12,001 nucleotides of DNA from the NCBI GenBank assembly GCA_030044035.1, contig JASHWN010000561.1:1-12001 (forward strand), given 5' to 3'. The notes below the pieces were generated by a model. That model did no database searches, had not been told where the DNA came from, and was given only the letters and a program-made list of their open reading frames with translations. The stretch is from Xanthobacteraceae bacterium. GTDB lineage: Bacteria; Pseudomonadota; Alphaproteobacteria; Rhizobiales; Xanthobacteraceae. Each line of letters begins with the position of its first letter. The first letter of the stretch is position 1. Shown here piece by piece: positions 1 to 5,173 of the stretch. The translations under genes were made by a program, and so were the position numbers.

Positions 1-451
1 ACAGCAGCAATGGCACGGCACATACGTAAACCGCCACCGCAAGCAATGCCGTCTTGCCGCCCTCAAGAACAGCCTGCGATAGCGGCAGCGCCTTCCCGGG
101 CGGCTCATCAGGATAGTGTGTGCGCTCGACCTGATCGGCGATCTGATCGGCAAAGAAGCTGGCGACGAATGCAGTCACTGCCGGCATCAGCATCACGCTG
201 CCGACCACTATGCCGAATCCGGCCGCAAGCGAGAGCAGCCAGGCGATGGCATCGATCGGCAGATGCGCGTGCGGTCCAAGGGCCGTTTCGGCCGACGTGC
301 TTCCGGCGCCGACCAGCCAAACGATGATGCGTTCAAGCATGGCTGCGAGCGCGATAACGAGAAGTAACGCGAGGCCAATAGACTTCCACAACACCGCGCG
401 TAATGGCGGTGAAAACATTCGCGCGATTGCTTGGATGGCGTCGTCTAGCAT
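1..451 (-). CDS. EI24-domain (CysZ-like) integral membrane protein, N-terminal part, cut by window edge
   Basis: The minus strand is open from ATG at 451 to the left edge (150 codons, no stop). The protein starts MLDDAIQAIARMFSPPLRAV. A hydrophobic segment follows at about residues 24-37 (LALLLVIALAAML), then a loop, and a second segment at about 71-90 (AWLLSLAAGFGIVVGSVMLM). Next comes the amphipathic stretch with DQIADQVERTHYPDEPPG and a third hydrophobic segment that starts near the edge. The MFSPP start and the VERTHYPxxPPG stretch match my recollection of Rhizobiales proteins annotated as EI24-domain proteins, related to the sulfate permease CysZ. Substrate and function of these alphaproteobacterial members are not established, so sulfate transport is only a family-level suggestion. 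The upstream ribosome binding site is weak (GGAAAAG directly before the start). It is read away from the rest of the window and is not part of the secretion operon. The C-terminal part lies outside the window. Confidence 0.8.
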   Translation of the reverse strand, partial: MLDDAIQAIARMFSPPLRAVLWKSIGLALLLVIALAAMLERIIVWLVGAGSTSAETALGPHAHLPIDAIAWLLSLAAGFGIVVGSVMLMPAVTAFVASFFADQIADQVERTHYPDEPPGKALPLSQAVLEGGKTALLAVAVYVCAVPLLL

Positions 452-502
452 GCTTTTCCGAGAATGCGGAAAAAGAGTATCGCCGGCGGAGGGAGTGGAA
501 CT

Positions 503-531
503 GCCAACCAACATTCTCCGGCGCGGTTGGC
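503..531. repeat. Inverted repeat GCCAACC-N15-GGTTGGC upstream of the EI24 gene
   Basis: Seven-base perfect arms at 503-509 and 525-531 are separated by 15 bases, about 50 bp upstream of the EI24-domain gene start. It could be an operator or an RNA hairpin in the 5' leader. Arms this short can occur by chance. Confidence 0.3.
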
Positions 532-757
532 CAGTACAGAGGTAAATAGGCGACCTGCACGGCGCCGTCTACGACAACCCGGCGCCAAATTCGCCCGACG
601 GGCGTTAGCGCACGATGGCGCTTCCTGGAGAGCAGCGAGGCTGACAGCCTTTTTCAGCCCAAATCCAGCCGCGGCGCCACGAACGCTCACGCCTCTGTCC
701 GCGAAAGATCGCGTTCAGCTCCGTGTGCGAGTACCTGGAATGAAGACGAAAGGAGCA

Positions 758-775
758 TGCCGGTTTCAACCGGCA
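758..775. repeat. 18-bp near-perfect palindrome TGCCGGTTtcAACCGGCA
   Basis: Eight-base perfect arms at 758-765 and 768-775 flank a 2-bp centre. The very short centre favours a dimeric regulator's DNA site over an RNA hairpin. No T-tract follows on either strand, which argues against an intrinsic terminator. It lies in the gene-free region, about 310 bp upstream of the EI24 gene and 565 bp upstream of the secreted-repeat gene, which is far for a simple operator of either one. Confidence 0.5.
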
Positions 776-1135
776 CGGACAAAGAAATCGCAAGTGAAAT
801 GTTCGTTCTTATGGCGAACGCTGGGCTGAGGTATGACCTTTTCCTTGAGCTTATGAAACGGAATTCGCGGTGAAAACATCGCGCTTGCAGTGGATCGCCG
901 AAGCCGAGACAAGCGACATCGCAGGCGCATTATTGAAGGGCGGTGTTTATCCCAGCTTTGTGGCGTTTGTTTCTACCAAAACGTGTAGTGACGCTTAGCG
1001 ATCTCTTTTCGTTTTATCACATCATGCCCGCTGGGCGCGCCCTGCTCTCTTCGCTGTATTGCAGAGGAAACGCAAAACAGAGTCCCTTGCACAAGGAAGG
1101 GCCGGGAAGCACTGGATTGCGCCGCGTATGAATTT

Positions 1136-1158
1136 GCGTTTTTGCCGCGAAAAAACGC
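1136..1158. repeat. AT-rich hairpin, GCGTTTTT / AAAAACGC
   Basis: Eight-base arms at 1136-1143 and 1151-1158 enclose a 7-base loop (GCCGCGA). The stem is mostly A:T and lacks a following T-run outside the stem, so it is not a classical terminator. It could be a remnant of a repeated intergenic element or a weak bidirectional transcription stop. Confidence 0.35.
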
Positions 1159-1202
1159 CACGGTTTTGGCATGAAAAACTGAGAAATTGATTGATACGAA
1201 TT

Positions 1203-1208
1203 TTGACA
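1203..1208 (+). promoter_or_regulatory. Possible -35 element (TTGACA) upstream of the secreted-repeat gene
   Basis: A perfect TTGACA hexamer follows an AT-rich tract (about 1180-1202), 132 bp before the start of the gene at 1341. No good -10 hexamer lies 16-18 bp downstream (the sequence there is around ATGGCT), so this is only a weak candidate for a sigma-70-type promoter. Confidence 0.2.
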
Positions 1209-1273
1209 AGACGTGCGATCCACAGATGGCTGATTTCGTGTCGCTCCACCAGTCGCTGGAAAGTTAGGCCCCC

Positions 1274-1285
1274 ACGGGCACCCGT
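1274..1285. repeat. 12-bp palindrome ACGGGcaCCCGT, possible operator
   Basis: Five-base perfect arms with a 2-bp centre lie 55 bp upstream of the secreted-repeat gene start and 42 bp before its ribosome binding site. The position suits a regulator site, but the arms are short and the base composition makes chance likely. Confidence 0.25.
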
Positions 1286-1326
1286 CGGCGTAACGGTACT
1301 CCATCCGACCACTCTCAGGACAAACC

Positions 1327-1333
1327 AAGGAGG
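1327..1333 (+). promoter_or_regulatory. Strong ribosome binding site AAGGAGG fixing the start at 1341
   Basis: AAGGAGG is 7 bases before ATG at 1341. It decides between this start and an in-frame upstream one at 1191, which would add 50 Arg-rich residues in front of an otherwise perfect signal peptide. Confidence 0.85.
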
Positions 1334-1340
1334 TCAGATC

Positions 1341-1733
1341 ATGGGACGAACGATTGTTGTGACCGCAGCGAGCATCCTTTTGTCGCTCAGTGCACCGGTC
1401 GTACTTGCGCAAACAGCTGCGCCGGCCAAAATCGCCGAGACGTCGAAAGGAAAGACGCTGGTCGATCCCGAGGGTTTGACGCTCTACACGTTCGATAATG
1501 ATAAGTCCGCCGGCAAGTCGGCATGTAACGGTAAATGCGCAACGAATTGGCCGCCTTTCATGGCTCCTCCCAACGCTGCAAGTATGGGGAACTGGACCAT
1601 CATCGTTCGCAATGATGGCTTGAAGCAGTGGGCCTACAAAGGCAAGCCGCTTTACCGTTGGATGGATGACAAAAAGCCGGGTGACGTTGATGGCGATGGG
1701 CGCTTCAATGTTTGGCATGTCGCCGTACCGTGA
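1341..1733 (+). CDS. Secreted Yx(FWY)xxD-repeat protein (COG4315 / PF03640 type)
   Basis: A 130-residue exported protein. Residues 1-23 form a clean Sec signal peptide ending VLA|QT. There is no lipobox cysteine, so unlike many members annotated as lipoproteins this one should be released as a soluble periplasmic protein. The mature part holds two copies of the family repeat: a first with GLTLYTFDND (residues 46-54) and a second with KPLYRWMDDKKPGDVDGDG (residues 102-120). They are joined by a CNGKCATNWPPF stretch (62-73) whose two cysteines could form a disulfide or bind a ligand, and the protein ends NVWHVAVP. These family features are distinctive, but the molecular function is unknown; members are often small stress- or envelope-associated proteins. 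It stands alone on the plus strand, converging with the TonB-like gene 101 bp away, with long upstream DNA that should carry its own promoter. Confidence 0.88.
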   Translation: MGRTIVVTAASILLSLSAPVVLAQTAAPAKIAETSKGKTLVDPEGLTLYTFDNDKSAGKSACNGKCATNWPPFMAPPNAASMGNWTIIVRNDGLKQWAYKGKPLYRWMDDKKPGDVDGDGRFNVWHVAVP

Positions 1734-1779
1734 TGGCAGCACTCTCGCAGGCAACAGATAAAGTCTCGCCGGGAGGCAC

Positions 1780-1795
1780 TCACGGTCGTTCGTGA
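1780..1795. terminator. Weak hairpin between two converging genes
   Basis: TCACG (1780-1784) and CGTGA (1791-1795) form a 5-bp stem with a 6-base loop in the 101-bp spacer between genes converging at 1733 and 1835. The place is right for a bidirectional terminator, but the stem is short and no T-run follows. No better terminator is visible here. Confidence 0.2.
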
Positions 1796-1834
1796 CGAGC
1801 GGCCAAGCGAAGCTACGCTGCGGCACGCCGAGAT

Positions 1835-2710
1835 CTAATTGTCTCCCTTGAACTTAAAGACCAGTCCGGTCTCGACCGGGCTGGGATGCCCATTGATCTC
1901 ATAGGGTTTGAATTTCCACTGGTACAGCGCCTCTTCGATACTGCGGCGCTGATCGTCCGTCGCGCGGATGACGTGAACGTGCTTCACACTGCCGCCAGCG
2001 CCCACGATTATCCGCACCGGGATTGGGATGAATTTCGGCCCGACGGGCAGCGGCCCTACCCTTTGGAGAACATTGTCCCCATCCGCGTAGTCCTTGACAC
2101 AGGGAGGCGGCCGCGAGCCGCTACCTGCTGTGAAGGAAAGGTGATCGAAACTTTGGGCAAGACGCGTCCGCAGTGCTGGATCGCGCGCCGTCAGATTGAA
2201 GCTCACAAAATGGCAGCGGATTTCCGTGCGGAACGTCGCGCGAAAGAGACCGACACCGCTGTAGTCCACGCGATAGACGGGCTGGCTGGCAACCTTCACC
2301 TCCATTACATCGCGATCGACTGTCATGCCGGCGATGTTCGACACGGCTTGCTGAAAATCGCGAGCGCTGTCGGCAGCGCCACCGCCTGCGCCGCTAGTAA
2401 AGAACATATCCTGCGCCGTGACCAAAATAGTCGCATTTTGCTCGAAGTCGGGAATTAATGTAGCCAGCACATAATAGGCGGACTGTGAAGGAACCGGGCC
2501 GGCCTCTCCAGCCTTCCAGCCCTGCGGCAGCGGATAGGTCAATCCGAAATATTTATTTACGTAGCTTCCCTCGGCGACCTTTCCGTCCTGGGGGTTTATA
2601 AGGAAAACAGCGGTGCCGCGATGGAATATCGCGGCACCAGTTTGCCAGGCGAGCCAGCCCGAGAGAACGGCCGCCGTACCCGCGTACAGAACGCGCTGCA
2701 TCGCAGGCAT
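1835..2710 (-). CDS. Membrane-anchored protein with TonB-like C-terminal domain
   Basis: This 291-residue protein has one hydrophobic N-terminal segment (about residues 7-29), read as an uncleaved membrane anchor with the rest in the periplasm. Residues about 50-195 (starting YVNKYFGLTYPLPQGWKAGE) form a globular region that I do not recognise with certainty. Residues about 218-289 match the TonB C-terminal fold: PIPVRIIVGAGGSVKHVHVI, then a helix (RRSIEEALYQWKFKPYE) and a final strand ending GLVFKFKG. Classic TonB proteins have a Pro/Lys-rich spacer that spans the periplasm, which is missing here, and there is no ExbB/ExbD nearby. Energy transduction to an outer-membrane receptor is therefore doubtful, and a structural or signalling use is equally possible. 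It starts 5 bp after the di-haem oxidoreductase gene, so the two are surely co-transcribed. An alternative start at 2701 gives a better distance from AAGGG. Confidence 0.8.
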   Translation of the reverse strand: MPAMQRVLYAGTAAVLSGWLAWQTGAAIFHRGTAVFLINPQDGKVAEGSYVNKYFGLTYPLPQGWKAGEAGPVPSQSAYYVLATLIPDFEQNATILVTAQDMFFTSGAGGGAADSARDFQQAVSNIAGMTVDRDVMEVKVASQPVYRVDYSGVGLFRATFRTEIRCHFVSFNLTARDPALRTRLAQSFDHLSFTAGSGSRPPPCVKDYADGDNVLQRVGPLPVGPKFIPIPVRIIVGAGGSVKHVHVIRATDDQRRSIEEALYQWKFKPYEINGHPSPVETGLVFKFKGDN

Positions 2711-2715
2711 CGCCC

Positions 2716-4362
2716 TTACAGCGCGCGCAGATAGTCAATCAACGCCTGCTGATCGCTCACGCTCAGCATGTTGAAGTTTTGGATCACGGTGTTGGCTTCC
2801 GAACCGCTGCTGGCGTGATCTTCGATCGCCGTGACCAGGTTGTTGGTGCGGCCGTCATGCAGGAAGAAGAGGCGCTGGCCCACGCCCCAGAGCGGAGCGG
2901 AGCGGAATTGGTTTCCTGTCGCAGCGCCCTGGGAAATGCCGTCGGCAAGTCCCGTTCCCATGTCGTGCAGGGCGAAATCGCTCAACGGATGAAACGTAAT
3001 GTTGCTGACCCCCGTTATCGTGGAACTCCCGGTGGTTTGGTTCATGGCGTGGCAGGCTTGGCATCCGATGTTGGCGAAGACCTGCTGACCGCGGCTTGCG
3101 TCAGGTGCAGCCGAGCCCGTCGAACCGGTCGAAGATGTCGACGAGATTCCTGAGGCCGCGGATAGAACGCTGGTTGAATCGGTACTGGCCAGCTGCATCG
3201 TCGCCGTCGACGTTGCCGACGTCGATGATGTCGTCGATGTGCCCGACGACGCCGGCGTTGGCGCCGCCAACATCCGCATAAACGCCGCAAAATTGACGAT
3301 GTCCGAGGAGAAGTCCGACGCGGGGCTGTTGCTGACTGGCGGGCTGTCCGTCAGATTCGTCGTGTCCTCGGGAAGAGGATTGAATAGGCAGTTCGCTGGC
3401 GGGCTGTTCCGTTTGTTGGGAAATCCATCGTTGGTCACGCCCATCTCAACGTTGTAAGCCTCGGCGGAGAAGACGATCAGCGACGGGTTCTGTGCCTTCC
3501 AGCCGAAGCGGGTGATGTTGCCGGTATTGCCGCTGGTGTTGAAATTTCCGGAGATTCCCAAGGACGCCTTCTGTTGTGCGTTGCTGGCAAACGCAGCCTG
3601 AAGGGCGACGTCCGAGGTGTTTTCTACCAGCCCGAGCCCGAAGGTGGGCGTTGGTATACGGAAAATGATATTATGCGCGGCGATCGCGGCAGCGAAGTTC
3701 GGTTGCGCCAAGCTGCAGCCCTGTGCATCCGAGCGACCGGTGATCGTGAAAAGATCATGCACGCCGCCGTCGGGCGTTCCATTAGGATTGCGCACGAAAC
3801 GCGCCTCGCGTACCGGACCATTCGCGGTCACGAACGACGGCACGACGTTCTGGGCGCCGTCCAAGGTTGCGACCGCCACCTGCGGATTGGTCGCTGGACT
3901 GCTGCCGCCGACAGCCGGCGCGGCATGACAGCCGGCACAGCTGTTGAGATTGAAGCCCGGACCTAGTCCGTTGGCAACGCCGTCGACATCTTCAAACCTG
4001 GTTTGGGCGGCGTTGAAGAAATTCAGCTCGTTTTGACTGAGCCCCGGAAGTGGACCTCCGGCGCCGGGAGACCCACCGCGGACGCCCGGATCGGTGGCCT
4101 GTGATGCCCCGCCCCCGCCGCCACTGGTGGTCCCTCCTCCACCTCCACCTCCACCTCCATCGCCGCCACCGCCGCCGCCGAAGCCCCCGCCACCAAAGCC
4201 TCCACCTCCGCCACCGAAGCCTCCACCGCCGCCGAACTGAGCCTGCGCTGGCGCAGATTCCAAGCAGACAATCGCACTCGATATCAAGATCGTGCTCGCA
4301 AGCAGCATTTTCCTCCACGACGATTGCGATTTTTTATTCCACAAGGATTTGGACTTTGCCAT
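2716..4362 (-). CDS. Exported di-haem oxidoreductase (DHOR, putative peroxidase family)
   Basis: A 548-residue predicted periplasmic or secreted c-type cytochrome. A signal peptide covers about residues 1-42 (hydrophobic 19-33, cut APAQAQ|F). Next come an almost pure Gly tract (44-86) and a conserved-looking start (LSQNELNFFNAAQTRFEDVD, 108-127). The first haem site is CAGCH (142-146) and the second CQACH (434-438). The C-terminal block contains HPLSDFALHDMG, FRSAPLWGVGQR and FLHDGRTNNL, typical of the DHOR family (PF06537, formerly DUF1111), which is related to bacterial cytochrome c peroxidases such as MauG/CcpA. A Ser/Thr/Ala-rich insert at about 371-421 separates the two halves. The likely role is haem-based redox chemistry in the envelope; the substrate is unknown. 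The start at 4362 is chosen over an upstream in-frame one at 4461 because GGAGG sits 5 bases before it and the signal peptide then has normal length. It lies next to the T2SS operon and upstream of a TonB-like gene. Confidence 0.88.
   Translation of the reverse strand: MAKSKSLWNKKSQSSWRKMLLASTILISSAIVCLESAPAQAQFGGGGGFGGGGGGFGGGGFGGGGGGDGGGGGGGGGTTSGGGGGASQATDPGVRGGSPGAGGPLPGLSQNELNFFNAAQTRFEDVDGVANGLGPGFNLNSCAGCHAAPAVGGSSPATNPQVAVATLDGAQNVVPSFVTANGPVREARFVRNPNGTPDGGVHDLFTITGRSDAQGCSLAQPNFAAAIAAHNIIFRIPTPTFGLGLVENTSDVALQAAFASNAQQKASLGISGNFNTSGNTGNITRFGWKAQNPSLIVFSAEAYNVEMGVTNDGFPNKRNSPPANCLFNPLPEDTTNLTDSPPVSNSPASDFSSDIVNFAAFMRMLAAPTPASSGTSTTSSTSATSTATMQLASTDSTSVLSAASGISSTSSTGSTGSAAPDASRGQQVFANIGCQACHAMNQTTGSSTITGVSNITFHPLSDFALHDMGTGLADGISQGAATGNQFRSAPLWGVGQRLFFLHDGRTNNLVTAIEDHASSGSEANTVIQNFNMLSVSDQQALIDYLRAL
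4105..4233 (-). repeat. Glycine-codon low-complexity repeat inside the di-haem oxidoreductase gene
   Basis: About 43 codons are nearly all Gly, interrupted by Phe at regular places (FGGGGG-type units, then pure Gly with one Asp and TTS). At DNA level it is a run of GGN triplets, prone to slippage. It begins directly after the predicted signal peptide cut, so the mature protein would start with a flexible glycine-rich tail. Confidence 0.9.
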
Positions 4363-4367
4363 AATCG

Positions 4368-4372
4368 CCTCC
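4368..4372 (-). promoter_or_regulatory. Ribosome binding site GGAGG fixing the oxidoreductase start
   Basis: GGAGG on the minus strand, 5 bases before ATG at 4362. This selects 4362 over the longer frame from 4461. Confidence 0.8.
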
Positions 4373-4417
4373 GCACCGACACCAGAGAGCGCGAAGCAAA
4401 CAACAGGTCCGTGACCA

Positions 4418-4446
4418 ATTTTAGACCGCAAGCGCACTGAAAAAAG
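4418..4446 (-). promoter_or_regulatory. Possible promoter of the oxidoreductase/TonB-like pair
   Basis: On the minus strand TAAAAT (4418-4423) could be a -10 box about 55 bases before the start codon, with a poor -35 (CTTTTT, 4441-4446) 17 bases upstream. A TTGACG at 4466-4471 is another -35 candidate, but its matching -10 (TTCTTT) is poor. The 238-bp spacer after gspO makes an independent promoter likely; its exact place is uncertain. Confidence 0.25.
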
Positions 4447-4542
4447 AAATAAACAGGGCACTAGGCGTCAACAAATTCACGATCAAAGAGAAATGCGATT
4501 CCCTACAACCGATCATTCGTTGTCGCGATTGTCGCCGCATCC

Positions 4543-4573
4543 GCGCCGCGGAAGACAGTCGAATTCGCGGCGC
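4543..4573. terminator. GC-rich inverted repeat 28 bp after gspO
   Basis: Perfect 8-base arms GCGCCGCG (4543-4550) and CGCGGCGC (4566-4573) with a 15-base loop start 28 bp past the gspO stop on the minus strand. The place fits the end of the secretion operon transcript. No T-run follows, so it would be a weak or Rho-assisted stop, or an RNA 3'-end stabiliser. Confidence 0.35.
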
Positions 4574-4600
4574 CGATCAAACTCGCGCCAGTAATGACTC

Positions 4601-5158
4601 TCAGCGGGAGAGAGCGCCGCAATAAAAAAGTAGCCACAGCGCCGGGCATAGAAACGCGCCGAACGGCACTTTCGTCGAGGCGTCCACCATCTCGCCGCGC
4701 AGGCGGGCGAGCATAACGGCGACGAGCGCTCCGCCGCTGGCAAGGCCAAAGCACAATGGGATCGTCTTGAGCGGAAGCCACGCGCCGACTGCTGCCGCCA
4801 ACTTGACGTCGCCAAAACCCAGCCCCTCTCGCGTCCTCAGCCGCGCATAACACCATTGCAACAGCGCCAGCGCGAGAGCGGTGCCGGCCGCGCGCGCGAT
4901 GGCGGCTGCGATCGCGAGCCACGGATCATCCGGATCGAGCGCTGCCGCCGCGATAATGCCGCCGCTGACCGCACCCCAAGTCACGACGTCCGGCAGTAGC
5001 AACGTTCTCGCATCGACGTCGGCGCCGGCAATCATGAGCGCGCCGAGCACGGCCGACGCCACGGCGGCCGGCCACGGGAGCATAAGGACCGAGACGATGA
5101 CAATCGCCCCGCTTCCGCCGATGAAGACGGCCGCATTTGGGCGGAGACGTTCCTGCAA
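4601..5158 (-). CDS. gspO: Short type IV prepilin peptidase (A24 family) of the T2SS
   Basis: A 185-residue inner-membrane aspartyl protease that cuts the leader of pseudopilins such as GspJ and GspK. Both catalytic aspartates are present: D49 in DARTLLLPD (49-57) and D117 in the GxGD motif GLGFGDVKLA (112-121). The C-terminal VPFGAFLCPA motif (164-173) is also typical. Hydrophobic segments run through the rest. Full-length enzymes of about 250-290 residues carry an N-terminal cytoplasmic N-methyltransferase domain with paired cysteines; this one starts directly before the peptidase core, so it should cleave but not methylate. The start is TTG at 5158: AGAGGGG (5164-5170) lies 5 bases upstream and no in-frame ATG precedes the conserved core at a sensible place. 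It follows gspD by 15 bp and looks like the last gene of the operon. Confidence 0.9.
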   Translation of the reverse strand: MQERLRPNAAVFIGGSGAIVIVSVLMLPWPAAVASAVLGALMIAGADVDARTLLLPDVVTWGAVSGGIIAAAALDPDDPWLAIAAAIARAAGTALALALLQWCYARLRTREGLGFGDVKLAAAVGAWLPLKTIPLCFGLASGGALVAVMLARLRGEMVDASTKVPFGAFLCPALWLLFYCGALSR

Positions 5159-5163
5159 AAAAA

Positions 5164-5170
5164 CCCCTCT
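5164..5170 (-). promoter_or_regulatory. Ribosome binding site AGAGGGG supporting a TTG start for gspO
   Basis: AGAGGGG on the minus strand is separated by five T from TTG at 5158. The T-run is seven bases long and includes the first two start-codon bases, so it is also a place where length errors or slippage would alter initiation. Confidence 0.65.
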
Positions 5171-5173
5171 GCG

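Larger units (their letters stand above)
452..1340. other. Long intergenic region without a convincing gene
   Basis: This 889-bp stretch separates two divergently read genes. The short open frames in it, such as 464-829 on plus and 445-690, 605-793 and 973-1209 on minus, are rich in Arg/Ser/Ala. They have no recognisable domain or good ribosome binding site, so I do not call them genes. The part from about 830 to 1240 is clearly more AT-rich than the flanks. Several inverted repeats lie here (503-531, 758-775, 1136-1158, 1274-1285) and are listed separately. The region should contain promoters for both flanking genes, and it could hold a small RNA or decayed gene remnants, but nothing is decisive. 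Confidence 0.6.

Noticed and set aside
464..829. 121-codon plus-strand frame in the left intergenic region
   Set aside because: It begins just beside the EI24 gene start, is rich in Arg/Ala/Ser, has no good ribosome binding site and no domain.
1258..1286. ECF-type promoter (GGAA...CGTC) before the secreted-repeat gene
   Set aside because: The spacing (20 bases) is too long for the EcfG-type consensus and the -35 match is incomplete.
1017..1826. 269-codon open frame on the minus strand
   Set aside because: It lies antisense over the secreted-repeat gene, which has a signal peptide, family motifs and a perfect ribosome binding site; the minus product has no recognisable domain.
4105..4233. 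Triplet repeat considered as a CRISPR-like or satellite array
   Set aside because: It is in frame, encodes Gly throughout and lies inside an intact gene; there are no spacers.
4363..4461. In-frame 33-residue extension of the di-haem oxidoreductase
   Set aside because: The GGAGG site and signal peptide position favour 4362.
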